DNA from: Porphyromonadaceae bacterium
GTDB taxonomy: Bacteria; Bacteroidota; Bacteroidia; Bacteroidales; Paludibacteraceae
Direction of reading: 5' to 3'
Assembly (NCBI GenBank): GCA_905372135.1
Contig: CAJPNS010000055.1
Location: forward strand, 1-12,647
DNA length: 12,647 nucleotides
Of the stretch, positions 6,357 to 12,647 are shown piece after piece. A program made the translations under genes and the position numbers. The first letter of the stretch is position 1, and every line of letters begins with the position of its first letter. The notes below the pieces were generated by a model, which saw only the letters and a list, made by a program, of their open reading frames with translations, had not been told where the DNA came from and searched no databases.

Positions 6357-8297
6357 TTATTCTTCGGTCTCTTGTCCGAGTATCTCTTCGCTGCGGCTCT
6401 TCCACGGACGTTCGCCCAGTATCGCTTTGACGTCGTCGGCAAAGAGCACCTCCCGCTCTATGAGTATCTCGGCAATCTGCTTCACCTGCTCGGCGTGCTC
6501 GGTCAGTATAGATACCGCCCGCTCGAACTGTTCGTTCATAAGGGTTTTTACCTCTTTGTCGATATTCTGGCTTGTTGTCTCCGAGTATGGCTTGGTGAAA
6601 CTGTATTCGTATTGTCCCGACGAGTCGTAGTAGCTGACGTTGGGTAGGTTGTCGCTCATACCGTAGAATGCGACCATAGCGTAAACCTGTTTGGTGGCAC
6701 GCTCCAAGTCGTTCAATGCTCCTGTGGATGCGGCGTCGAAGAATACCTTCTCGGCAGCTCGTCCACCGAGAAGCGAGCAGACCTCGTCGAGGATATGCTC
6801 ACGTGTGGTGAGCTGACGCTCTTCGGGCAGATACCAAGCTGCTCCCAGAGCCATTCCTCGCGGAACGATTGTTACCTTCACCAACGGGTTGCCGTGCTCC
6901 ACCAGCCAGCTGATGGTAGCGTGTCCTGCCTCGTGGTAGGCGATGGAACGTTTCTCTTCGAGGGTCATTATCTTGTTTTTCTTCTCCAAGCCGCCTATTA
7001 TCCTGTCGACAGCATCGAGGAAGTCCTGCTTGCCGACGGAAGAGCGGTTTTTGCGTGCGGCTATAAGTGCTGCCTCGTTGCACACGTTGGCGATGTCGGC
7101 ACCCGAGAATCCGGGTGTCTGCCTTGCAAGAAAGTCTTTGTCGAGGTCTTGGTCGAGTTTAAGAGGACGCAGGTGTACTTCGAATATCTCTTTTCGTTCG
7201 TGTACGTCGGGCAAATCGACGTGTATCTGTCTGTCGAAGCGTCCTGCCCGTAGCAATGCCTTGTCGAGAATATCTGCTCTGTTGGTGGCAGCGAGTATGA
7301 TGATACCCGAATTGGTGCCGAAGCCATCCATCTCGGTGAGCAGCTGGTTGAGGGTGTTTTCGCGTTCGTCGTTGACGTTCATATTGGGGTTTCTGCCTCT
7401 GGCACGTCCTACGGCGTCTATCTCATCGATGAAGATGATACACGGAGCACTTGCCTTTGCCCTCTGGAAGAGGTCGCGTACGCGGCTTGCTCCTACACCG
7501 ACGAACATCTCTACGAAGTCGCTGCCTGCAAGAGAAAAGAACGGCACTTCGGCTTCGCCTGCCACTGCCTTTGCCAGCAGTGTTTTACCTGTCCCCGGAG
7601 GACCGACGAGCAAAGCTCCCTTGGGTATCTTGCCGCCAAGTTCGGTGTATTTCTTCGGGTTCTTCAGGAATGAGACAATCTCCTGTACCTCCTCTTTTGC
7701 TCCCTCGAGACCGGCAACGTCTTTGAACGTGATTTTGATACCGTTCTTTTTGTCGAAAAGCTGAGCCTTGCTCTTACCTACCGAGAAGATGCCTCCGCCT
7801 GCACCACCCATACGACGGTTGAGGAAGAAAAACAGTCCGATGATAAACAGAAAAGGTACGATATTCCACAGTATGAAGCTTAGATAGTTTCTGCCCTCTT
7901 TGTAGGTTACCTCGCCTGTATATATGCCTCTGGTTCGGAGGTCTGCCAGCTGTTTCTCCATCTCGGCTATCGAGCCGAAGTTGGCTTTGATACGGACGGT
8001 CTTTTGTCCCTTGTAGTCTATCTTTTTATCGAAAAGAGTGGCGGCACAGGCGGTATCTACCTCTGCTTCGATAGAGCCTGCCGTCTTGTCGATAGTGATT
8101 TTTTTTGTGCAATTGTCTGCCAAAACGTTCTGAAACTTCGATATCGGCACCTCACGCGACATCTGAGAATTGTCGTTGAGAAAATACGATGCTATAAAAA
8201 ACAGTGCAATAGCCAGATATATCCAATAGAAATTGAACTTCGGCTTGAACGGTTTTTGTGGATTATTGGGTTTGTTTTGTGTGTTTGTTTCGTTCAT
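6357..8297 (-). CDS. ftsH: ATP-dependent zinc metalloprotease FtsH
   Basis: FtsH is a membrane-anchored hexameric AAA+ protease that degrades misassembled membrane proteins and some short-lived regulators. The 646-residue protein has TM1 (about 22-40), an extracytoplasmic domain, TM2 (about 139-160), then an AAA+ domain with Walker A GPPGTGKT (232-239), pore motif FVG (265-267), Walker B IIFIDEID (287-294) and the second region of homology with arginine fingers R353 and R356. The peptidase domain follows, with HEAGH at 455-459 and the third zinc ligand D530 in GALNDLERAT. All catalytic residues are present. The open frame extends upstream to 8387, but a promoter box at 8332-8339 would put the transcript start near 8325, so the ATG at 8297 (MNETNTQNKP) is the start. 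The gene appears monocistronic. Downstream there is only a weak AT hairpin (about 6341-6355), so read-through into the next gene is possible. Confidence 0.97.
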   Translation of the reverse strand: MNETNTQNKPNNPQKPFKPKFNFYWIYLAIALFFIASYFLNDNSQMSREVPISKFQNVLADNCTKKITIDKTAGSIEAEVDTACAATLFDKKIDYKGQKTVRIKANFGSIAEMEKQLADLRTRGIYTGEVTYKEGRNYLSFILWNIVPFLFIIGLFFFLNRRMGGAGGGIFSVGKSKAQLFDKKNGIKITFKDVAGLEGAKEEVQEIVSFLKNPKKYTELGGKIPKGALLVGPPGTGKTLLAKAVAGEAEVPFFSLAGSDFVEMFVGVGASRVRDLFQRAKASAPCIIFIDEIDAVGRARGRNPNMNVNDERENTLNQLLTEMDGFGTNSGIIILAATNRADILDKALLRAGRFDRQIHVDLPDVHERKEIFEVHLRPLKLDQDLDKDFLARQTPGFSGADIANVCNEAALIAARKNRSSVGKQDFLDAVDRIIGGLEKKNKIMTLEEKRSIAYHEAGHATISWLVEHGNPLVKVTIVPRGMALGAAWYLPEERQLTTREHILDEVCSLLGGRAAEKVFFDAASTGALNDLERATKQVYAMVAFYGMSDNLPNVSYYDSSGQYEYSFTKPYSETTSQNIDKEVKTLMNEQFERAVSILTEHAEQVKQIAEILIEREVLFADDVKAILGERPWKSRSEEILGQETEE

Positions 8298-8331
8298 TGT
8301 TATATTTCGGTATACTACTTTTATGAAGTTG

Positions 8332-8339
8332 CAAAGGTA
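8332..8339 (-). promoter_or_regulatory. -7 promoter box (TACCTTTG) of ftsH; decides the start codon
   Basis: Minus-strand TACCTTTG, in the context GATTACCTTTGCAAC, matches TAnnTTTG and is nearly the same as the box before the transglutaminase gene. Initiation near 8325 leaves a leader of about 28 bases to the ATG at 8297. It rules out the upstream in-frame start at 8387, because that codon would lie outside the transcript. Confidence 0.7.
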
Positions 8340-8400
8340 ATCATTTTTAAATAAAGACATAACCACAGCCCGATAAGGCAACGGCAAATTACGAAGCGAA

Positions 8401-8427
8401 GGCTATTGCAGTTGACGTCGAATAGCC
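8401..8427. repeat. Inverted repeat upstream of ftsH
   Basis: GGCTATT (8401-8407) and AATAGCC (8421-8427) form a perfect 7-bp stem around a 13-base loop that contains the palindrome GACGTC. It lies about 60 bases upstream of the ftsH -7 box. No U-rich tract follows it on either strand, so it does not look like a terminator. It could be an operator or chance. Confidence 0.35.
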
Positions 8428-8465
8428 CCTAAGTATAGAGAGATAGTCTTTTATTATTGAGAATG

Positions 8466-8507
8466 AAAGAAAAAAGAGAGACGCCAACCTGTAAGGTGTG
8501 TCTCTCT
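8466..8507 (-). terminator. Rho-independent terminator of the four-gene envelope operon
   Basis: A perfect 8-bp stem AGAGAGAC/GTCTCTCT (8475-8482 with 8500-8507) encloses an inner ACCT/AGGT stem (8487-8490 with 8494-8497). On the minus strand it is followed by TTTTTCTTTC. It lies 43 bases after the stop of the lipoprotein gene, the last gene of the cluster. Confidence 0.8.
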
Positions 8508-8549
8508 ACTTTCTTGCAATAAAATATTTATACTAACCAATATAGCTCG

Positions 8550-8981
8550 TTATTCATCGTCCTTATTTACATTTACCTGCCAATTGCCTGCGTGAAGTTC
8601 CCACACCGAGGCACCTGTCTTGAGTTTTATAAGGCGACAAGCGTTGAGTACTTCGGAGCCGTTTATTTTATCAAATTCCCAACCCTCTTTTTTGTACAGA
8701 AATAAGCGTTCGTTCTTGACATCCCAGCGACCTGTCATAAGGACTTTGCTGGTGTCGGTCTTTTCACGAGCTTCATAAGTCATAGTATCGCCCGTAACGC
8801 TCATTTCGAAAGTAAACTTATACTCTACCATAGGAGGGTATGTACAATAGGTTTTGATCTCTGCGATAGTCTTCTTCATCACATCGTTGGGATCGGGTGG
8901 GGGAGTCGGTTCTTGCTTTTTGCAAAAGGTAAACGTAGCCACTACGGCAGCCAAAACGATTGGCACAAATATTTTCCTCAT
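8550..8981 (-). CDS. Small putative lipoprotein of unknown function
   Basis: I do not recognise the family of this 143-residue protein. It begins with a basic start and hydrophobic stretch (MRKIFVPIVLAAVVATFTF) that ends at C20, followed by KKQEPTPPPDP. This is the layout of a lipoprotein signal with a proline-rich linker. The residue before the cysteine is phenylalanine, whereas a small residue (A, G or S) is usual, so lipidation is not certain. The rest is rich in charged and beta-prone residues (for example FEMSVTGDTMTYEAREKTD and VWELHAGNWQVNV) and may form one small beta domain; this is inference. It is the last gene of a leftward cluster, 49 bases after the DUF3078 gene and just before a strong terminator, so it is probably cotranscribed with its neighbours. 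Confidence 0.7.
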   Translation of the reverse strand: MRKIFVPIVLAAVVATFTFCKKQEPTPPPDPNDVMKKTIAEIKTYCTYPPMVEYKFTFEMSVTGDTMTYEAREKTDTSKVLMTGRWDVKNERLFLYKKEGWEFDKINGSEVLNACRLIKLKTGASVWELHAGNWQVNVNKDDE

Positions 8982-9030
8982 AATTCTATTATTATTATTT
9001 TGTTATTAATAAAATGCTAAAATATTCGCC

Positions 9031-9987
9031 TTAGAAAGAGTATCCTACGCCGAGTCCGAGCAGAGTCTTGAACTGTACGTGTTGTCTTATGATACCATCG
9101 CCATTGTCGAATTTCACAGCATCGTAGTACTTAAGCGACGTGCCAAGCGATACGTTGATGGCTTTGAGAAGTTGGTACGATACTGCCAAATCCCAGTCGA
9201 TGTCGACATTGCCGAAAGTTTTGGCGTATGGAGTAAAGAGCGTAAGCGACGAGATGATTTTAAGGTCGTTCCATTTGTAGTTTGCCGCACCCTTGAACAT
9301 GGCACCAAACTCCATCTTGGCACTTTTGTTGATATCAACGCCGTATTTGGCTCTCAGAGCTGCATCGAGAGCAGTCGTGATACGACCTGCGGCAGGCGAA
9401 AGGTATACGGAGAAGATGGTGTTTGGCTTCCAGTCGATACCCGCCGAGATATCGGTGTACGAGGGCGAAAGCCAGTTGGAGATGTAGTTGCGGGTGTTGT
9501 CGTTGGGGTAGTCGTACCCCTCGGAATACTGCGAACGGAACGCACCGAGCAGCGTAGCATAGAAGTTGTTGCCGATATCGTAACCTGCTTTAGACGATAG
9601 GTTTATCTTGTCGTTCGATTTGCGCCAAGCATAAGTAGCCTTATCGATATAGGTATAACCGAGCTCGGTATCGAAAAACGTTTCCCAAGCAAATTTATCT
9701 TTCTGGTAGATAAGGCGGAGATTACCTGCTCCGACGAATAGAGCCGAGTTGTTGCCGCCTGCTGCCCAATTGTAGAGCGTTGTCAGAGCCGAATTTATGC
9801 CGATGGCACCGCTCAGTTTCCAATTGCTCGTAGAGTCTGTCTTCAGTTTCTTCAGATCGTTGGAAGTAGCTTCCGTACTGCCCACGACCGATGTTACAGT
9901 GCTTTTCGTTTTATCGTCTTGTGCCGATATCGTTCCCGACAATCCGATGAATACGATTGCCGCAAGTAATAAACTTATTCTTTTCAT
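9031..9987 (-). CDS. DUF3078 family outer-membrane beta-barrel protein
   Basis: The 318-residue protein starts with a signal peptide (1-22, cleavage probably after SA before QDD). A short polar linker rich in T, S and K runs to about 55. From NWKLSGAIGINSALTTLYNW onward there are alternating hydrophobic and polar strands typical of an outer-membrane barrel, and the protein ends in phenylalanine (VGYSF), as barrel proteins recognised by the Bam machinery usually do. The opening motif NWKLSG...SALTTLYNWAAGG is characteristic of the DUF3078 family, which is widespread in Bacteroidota and has no established function that I know of. The gene begins 14 bases after the mscL stop and precedes the lipoprotein gene by 49 bases, so it is very probably in the same operon. 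Transport or anchoring roles would be guesses. Confidence 0.82.
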   Translation of the reverse strand: MKRISLLLAAIVFIGLSGTISAQDDKTKSTVTSVVGSTEATSNDLKKLKTDSTSNWKLSGAIGINSALTTLYNWAAGGNNSALFVGAGNLRLIYQKDKFAWETFFDTELGYTYIDKATYAWRKSNDKINLSSKAGYDIGNNFYATLLGAFRSQYSEGYDYPNDNTRNYISNWLSPSYTDISAGIDWKPNTIFSVYLSPAAGRITTALDAALRAKYGVDINKSAKMEFGAMFKGAANYKWNDLKIISSLTLFTPYAKTFGNVDIDWDLAVSYQLLKAINVSLGTSLKYYDAVKFDNGDGIIRQHVQFKTLLGLGVGYSF

Positions 9988-10001
9988 TGTTCTTTTTCAG
10001 A

Positions 10002-10418
10002 TTATTTGTTTTTTAATAAATCGCGTATTTCGGTAAGTAAAACCTCTTCTTTAGTAGGAGCAGGAGGAGCGGCAGGGGCTTCTTCTTTTTTCTTCTTGAG
10101 GCTATTGAGTCCCTTTATCATCATAAATATACAGAAAGCTACGATGATAAAATCGAAAAGCACCTGTATGAACGCCCCGTAATTGATGGCGACCTCGGGA
10201 GAAGCTACTCCCGCCGCATCGACGGTAGCCGATTTGAGCACCAGACGCAGTCCCGTAAAGTTGACACCGCCTATTATCATACCCAATGGTGGCATTATAA
10301 TATCGCTCACCAGTGAGGTAACAATCTTGCCGAAAGCACCACCTATGATGATACCGACAGCCATATCCACAACATTGCCTTTTATGGCAAATTCCTTAAA
10401 TTCTTGAATGATTTTCAT
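10002..10418 (-). CDS. mscL: Large-conductance mechanosensitive channel MscL
   Basis: MscL forms a homopentameric inner-membrane channel that opens under membrane tension and releases solutes when cells meet a sudden drop in osmolarity. The 138-residue length matches the family (E. coli has 136). Visible features are the N-terminal amphipathic helix (MKIIQEFKEFAIKGNVVDM), TM1 with the gate-lining region AVGIIIGGAFGKIVTSLVSD (about 20-39) and IIMPPLGM after it, a periplasmic loop to about 77, TM2 (about 78-102) and a basic cluster KKKK (108-111). An alanine/proline-rich linker and a cytoplasmic C-terminal helix (TEIRDLLKNK) close the protein. The start ATG matches the family. The gene lies 38 bases after the transglutaminase-like gene and 14 bases before the DUF3078 gene, in one leftward cluster with no promoter of its own that I can see. 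Confidence 0.96.
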   Translation of the reverse strand: MKIIQEFKEFAIKGNVVDMAVGIIIGGAFGKIVTSLVSDIIMPPLGMIIGGVNFTGLRLVLKSATVDAAGVASPEVAINYGAFIQVLFDFIIVAFCIFMMIKGLNSLKKKKEEAPAAPPAPTKEEVLLTEIRDLLKNK

Positions 10419-10456
10419 ACTTAGATAAAAAATTAAATGATTGGTAATTTATTCTC

Positions 10457-11644
10457 TTATTTTAATTCAACTAATATTTCGTTGTCTGTAGTAGCGAAGC
10501 GATACTGGCGCTCTGTGCCGTCGGGCAGAAAGTATTTGAGCAGATACTCGTGATTTTTCTTTAACGTAAATGTAAGAAAATCGTTCAGGTCTCTGTTGCC
10601 GTCGGCAGTGCGTCCGCCGTCGACCTGCCCATTGCTATCGAAGACATCGACATTGACTGCGACACGCTTGTCGCCATCACGTGTGGGGTCGACGTACGTT
10701 ACCTTCACATTGATATAATCGCCTTTGAGCTTATCTGCCGATTCTTTGCGGTACAACTCGACATAACGCTTCGTCACATTCTCGGCAGCGACGTATGTAA
10801 TGGTCGAATCCCATACGAGCGGGAAGTGAATGCCCGTAGGACGAAACGAAGTAGCGTATATGGCGTGTTCTGCCGAGTGTTCGTCGGCTCTGCCCGCACT
10901 CGACAAAAACCAGCTCTTATCGAGCCCCGAAGGGTAATACTCGGTAAAGTACCACTTGCCGTCTGCCCATACCTCGTTCCAGCTGTGGTTGCCGCGTTTG
11001 TCGTACCAATTGGGCGTACCCGCTATACGTGACGGTATACAGACAGCTCTGAATGCATCTGTGAGCAAGACGGCAAGTCCGCTGCACGACGCCATATTCT
11101 GACGCATCGACTCGTAAGGGCTTTGGTCGGGTTTCTCACGCTTGGTATTGTAGTCGACCTGTACCTCATCGCGGATATTCTTATTGAGAGCCTCTATCGC
11201 CTCGAATATATCTCTTGCTCCTGCCACATATTTGGCAAAACGTTCGTAGAAGTCCCTACGCCAATTGTCGCGGGTTTCGTTCATAACGCAATACGGCAGT
11301 ACGTCGTTGAAGAAGACATCTTTGGGTATCGATTTTCCCCACGGGAAACGCTCTTTTGCTTCGTATGCACAGGCGACATTGTCGAGGATAAAGCTCGAGG
11401 AGAGTGTCTGCAAGTCGCGTTGCGGCATATAAGAGATGAGGAAAGCAACGGCTTCTGCATGTTCTTGGGGAGCTTGCCTCAACGCCTGCCCAAGTTCGAC
11501 GGCATTGCTGCTTGCACGCTTTAGGGCTTTGTCGAGAAGCTTGTGATATGGTGTGGGGATATTTTTGTACACGGGCTGCTTGCCCACTGCCTCGGCAGAG
11601 ACAGTAAACAGTATCAGTGATATAGCGAACAAAAATCTTTTCAT
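10457..11644 (-). CDS. Secreted transglutaminase-like (papain-fold) protein
   Basis: The 395-residue protein has a signal peptide (1-19, ending AEA) and is probably periplasmic or surface-exposed. A helical region covers about 30-160. A transglutaminase-like core follows, with the nucleophile C187 in ASCSGLAVLLTDAFRA, a conserved stretch CIPSRIAGTPNWYD (202-215), and the histidine H220 in GNHSWNEVW. The third triad position is E235 in WYFTEYYP, where most relatives have aspartate. A C-terminal beta-rich segment (about 308-395) may be an Ig-like domain. In bacteria such proteins act as cysteine proteases or peptide-bond-remodelling enzymes more often than as crosslinkers; the substrate is unknown. 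The frame is open up to 11701, but that start lies inside the promoter box at 11699-11706, so the ATG at 11644 (MKRFLFAIS) is chosen. This is the first gene of the cluster that includes mscL. Confidence 0.85.
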   Translation of the reverse strand: MKRFLFAISLILFTVSAEAVGKQPVYKNIPTPYHKLLDKALKRASSNAVELGQALRQAPQEHAEAVAFLISYMPQRDLQTLSSSFILDNVACAYEAKERFPWGKSIPKDVFFNDVLPYCVMNETRDNWRRDFYERFAKYVAGARDIFEAIEALNKNIRDEVQVDYNTKREKPDQSPYESMRQNMASCSGLAVLLTDAFRAVCIPSRIAGTPNWYDKRGNHSWNEVWADGKWYFTEYYPSGLDKSWFLSSAGRADEHSAEHAIYATSFRPTGIHFPLVWDSTITYVAAENVTKRYVELYRKESADKLKGDYINVKVTYVDPTRDGDKRVAVNVDVFDSNGQVDGGRTADGNRDLNDFLTFTLKKNHEYLLKYFLPDGTERQYRFATTDNEILVELK

Positions 11645-11698
11645 ATTTATAGTGTTTGTGATATTGGCAGTACCTCTCTTTCGAAAGATATCAGGGTG

Positions 11699-11706
11699 CA
11701 AAGGTA
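11699..11706 (-). promoter_or_regulatory. -7 promoter box (TACCTTTG) of the transglutaminase-mscL operon
   Basis: Minus-strand TACCTTTG, in the context AATTACCTTTGCACC, matches TAnnTTTG and shares TTACCTTTGCA with the ftsH promoter. Transcription would start near 11692, leaving a leader of about 48 bases before the ATG at 11644. No other such box appears before mscL, the DUF3078 gene or the lipoprotein gene, which supports one transcript for all four. Confidence 0.7.
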
Positions 11707-11765
11707 ATTATTTTTTTGTTTAATCGTGTAAACGCTTAATTGTTGAAGCGAGGTTTTAGGTTTTA

Positions 11766-11790
11766 GGGGTTGGGTATTGGGTGGTAAGGG
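11766..11790 (+). other. Potential G-quadruplex motif
   Basis: Four plus-strand G runs (GGGG, GGG, GGG, GGG) are separated by loops of 2, 4 and 6 bases, fitting the usual G-quadruplex rule. Just before it is a short direct repeat of TTTTAGG. It lies about 60 bases upstream of the transglutaminase operon promoter, on its non-transcribed side, and downstream of the LRR gene. Whether it folds or acts is unknown. Confidence 0.5.
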
Positions 11791-11802
11791 CGAAGCCGAT
11801 TA

Positions 11803-11832
11803 TTGAAAAGGGGCGAACACAAGGTTCGCCCC
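11803..11832 (-). terminator. GC-rich hairpin after the LRR gene, likely terminator and possibly a dispersed repeat
   Basis: A perfect 9-bp stem GGGGCGAAC/GTTCGCCCC (11810-11818 with 11824-11832) has a five-base loop. On the minus strand it is followed by TTTTCAATAA, so it can terminate the gene that stops at 11862. The flanking bases (CCCCTACG) and high GC contrast with the AT-rich surroundings and resemble intergenic palindromes that recur in many bacterial genomes, so it may be a repeat copy. Only one copy is visible here. Confidence 0.65.
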
Positions 11833-11861
11833 TACGTTATTACATTATTACATTCATAAAT

Positions 11862-12647
11862 TTACCTTTTTACCATTTTCGCTACTGTGCCGTCGGCTCT
11901 GACGGTGTAGACGCCTGCGGGTAGGTGCGAGACTTCTACGCGGTCGGTATCGGTGGCGTGGGCTACTTCGGTGCCGTAGATATTATATATCCGTATGGTG
12001 CGAGCGGTAGCCGACAGATATAGCACGTCTGCCACGGGGTTCGGGTAGAGGGTGAGCTGAGGCTCGGCTGAGGCTTCGGCTATGTCGGTAGCGGGGCACA
12101 CGTAGCTACCTGTAGTAGCGGGTATGTCGGTATCGTCGGCGTAGTACTGTACCTTCCAGTTTTTGTCGATGGCGTTCTGTTTGTTGGTAGCAAGGACGGT
12201 AGCGATATCCGGCGACGAAGAGTTGTATACGGGCTCTATCAATGCACTGTCTGAGGCTTGTCTAACGGGCAGAGCACAGAAGATATCGTCGAGAGCCTGA
12301 GTGGAGAGGTTGTTGCCCGGGCAATATAACGTTGTCAACTTAGTATTCTTCGATATGTCGAGACTGCTAAGTTTATTGTCTTTACAATTTAGAAGCGACA
12401 ATTCAGTATTCTTCGATAGGTCGAGTTTACTAATATGATTGTTGAGACATATTAACCATTTCAATAGTGTATTTCTCGATATATCGATGGCGGTGATGTC
12501 TTCTTCGTTATCTCTGCAATCGAAATCGGTTATATCGCCGTAGACGGTCATAGTGGTACCATCGGCGGTGTAGTTAGCAAAGCCAGTCCAGTCGGTGTCG
12601 ACGGTGATGTCTTGCGTATTGCTGCCACTTACTATACGTATGGGAGT
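11862..12647 (-). CDS. Partial CDS, leucine-rich repeat protein with T9SS sorting domain (C-terminal part)
   Basis: The frame is open to the right edge of the window, so the 261 visible residues are the C-terminal part; an internal ATG at 12551 is not the true start, because the 32 residues before it continue in phase (ending FANYTADGTT). Three 21-residue leucine-rich repeats follow (DNA 12497-12309), with the pattern I-x-x-L-D-[IL]-S-[KR]-N-T-x-L-x-x-L-x-C-x-x-N. A non-repetitive stretch leads to a type A Por sorting domain (LTLYPNPVADVLYLSA, YNIYGTEVA, LPAGVYTVRA, ending MVKR) that targets the protein to the type IX secretion system. Such LRR proteins are typically surface-exposed, and a binding role is inferred only. 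A hairpin terminator lies just downstream at 11810-11832. The sorting domain is clearly related to that of the 4142-6250 protein but differs in most positions. Confidence 0.85.
   Translation of the reverse strand, partial: TPIRIVSGSNTQDITVDTDWTGFANYTADGTTMTVYGDITDFDCRDNEEDITAIDISRNTLLKWLICLNNHISKLDLSKNTELSLLNCKDNKLSSLDISKNTKLTTLYCPGNNLSTQALDDIFCALPVRQASDSALIEPVYNSSSPDIATVLATNKQNAIDKNWKVQYYADDTDIPATTGSYVCPATDIAEASAEPQLTLYPNPVADVLYLSATARTIRIYNIYGTEVAHATDTDRVEVSHLPAGVYTVRADGTVAKMVKR
12309..12497 (-). repeat. Three 63-bp leucine-rich repeat units
   Basis: Three in-frame units of 21 codons encode ITAIDISRN..., ISKLDLSKN... and LSSLDISKN.... At the DNA level the stretch ATTCTTCGATA followed by GTCGAG is repeated between the last two units. 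This is ordinary protein-coding repetition within the partial T9SS cargo gene, with a cysteine at the same position in each unit. Confidence 0.8.

Noticed and set aside
6943..7764. Plus-strand open frame (273 codons) opposite ftsH
   Set aside because: It is antisense to the AAA+ and peptidase domains of FtsH; the Ser/Pro/Arg-rich translation is a shadow.
8298..8387. Upstream extension of ftsH to an ATG at 8387
   Set aside because: It crosses the promoter box at 8332-8339, so it would not be transcribed, and the extra residues are not FtsH-like.
11645..11701. Upstream extension of the transglutaminase-like gene to 11701
   Set aside because: That start lies inside the -7 box at 11699-11706 and would bury the clear signal peptide that begins at 11644.

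Overview
This 12.6 kb window looks like chromosomal DNA from a member of the Bacteroidota, most likely a Bacteroidales species outside Bacteroides proper. Four things point there. The EF-G and FtsH proteins closely match Bacteroidales versions as I remember them. Two proteins end in type IX secretion (Por) sorting domains. A DUF3078 outer-membrane protein is present. Several genes are preceded by the Bacteroidota -7 promoter box TAnnTTTG. I see no tRNA, rRNA, CRISPR array, transposase or phage gene.

Layout from left to right: (1) At the left edge, the first 10 codons of a leftward gene with a signal-peptide-like start, plus its promoter. (2) pyrC (dihydroorotase), the only complete rightward gene. 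(3) fusA (EF-G), leftward and convergent with pyrC. It has its own promoter and terminator and is not next to ribosomal protein genes. (4) A large secreted protein built from a BspA-like leucine-rich segment, six InlB-like beta repeats and a T9SS sorting domain, also with its own promoter and terminator. (5) ftsH. (6) A compact four-gene leftward cluster: a secreted transglutaminase-like protein, mscL, a DUF3078 outer-membrane protein and a small putative lipoprotein. One promoter lies upstream and one hairpin terminator downstream. (7) At the right edge, the C-terminal part of a second T9SS cargo protein with cysteine-containing leucine-rich repeats.

The five promoter boxes share the core TTAnnTTTG or a close variant. 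They also fix two gene starts: the longest open frames for ftsH and the transglutaminase gene run into or past their own promoters, so both are shortened here to internal ATGs (8297 and 11644).

The genes do not form one pathway. Core housekeeping functions (pyrimidine synthesis, translation, membrane proteolysis) sit among cell-envelope and surface genes. The points most worth following up are the mosaic, near-identical repeats in the T9SS protein, the four-gene envelope operon containing mscL, and the G-rich plus palindromic element at 11766-11832. I did not find a clearly new biological system.
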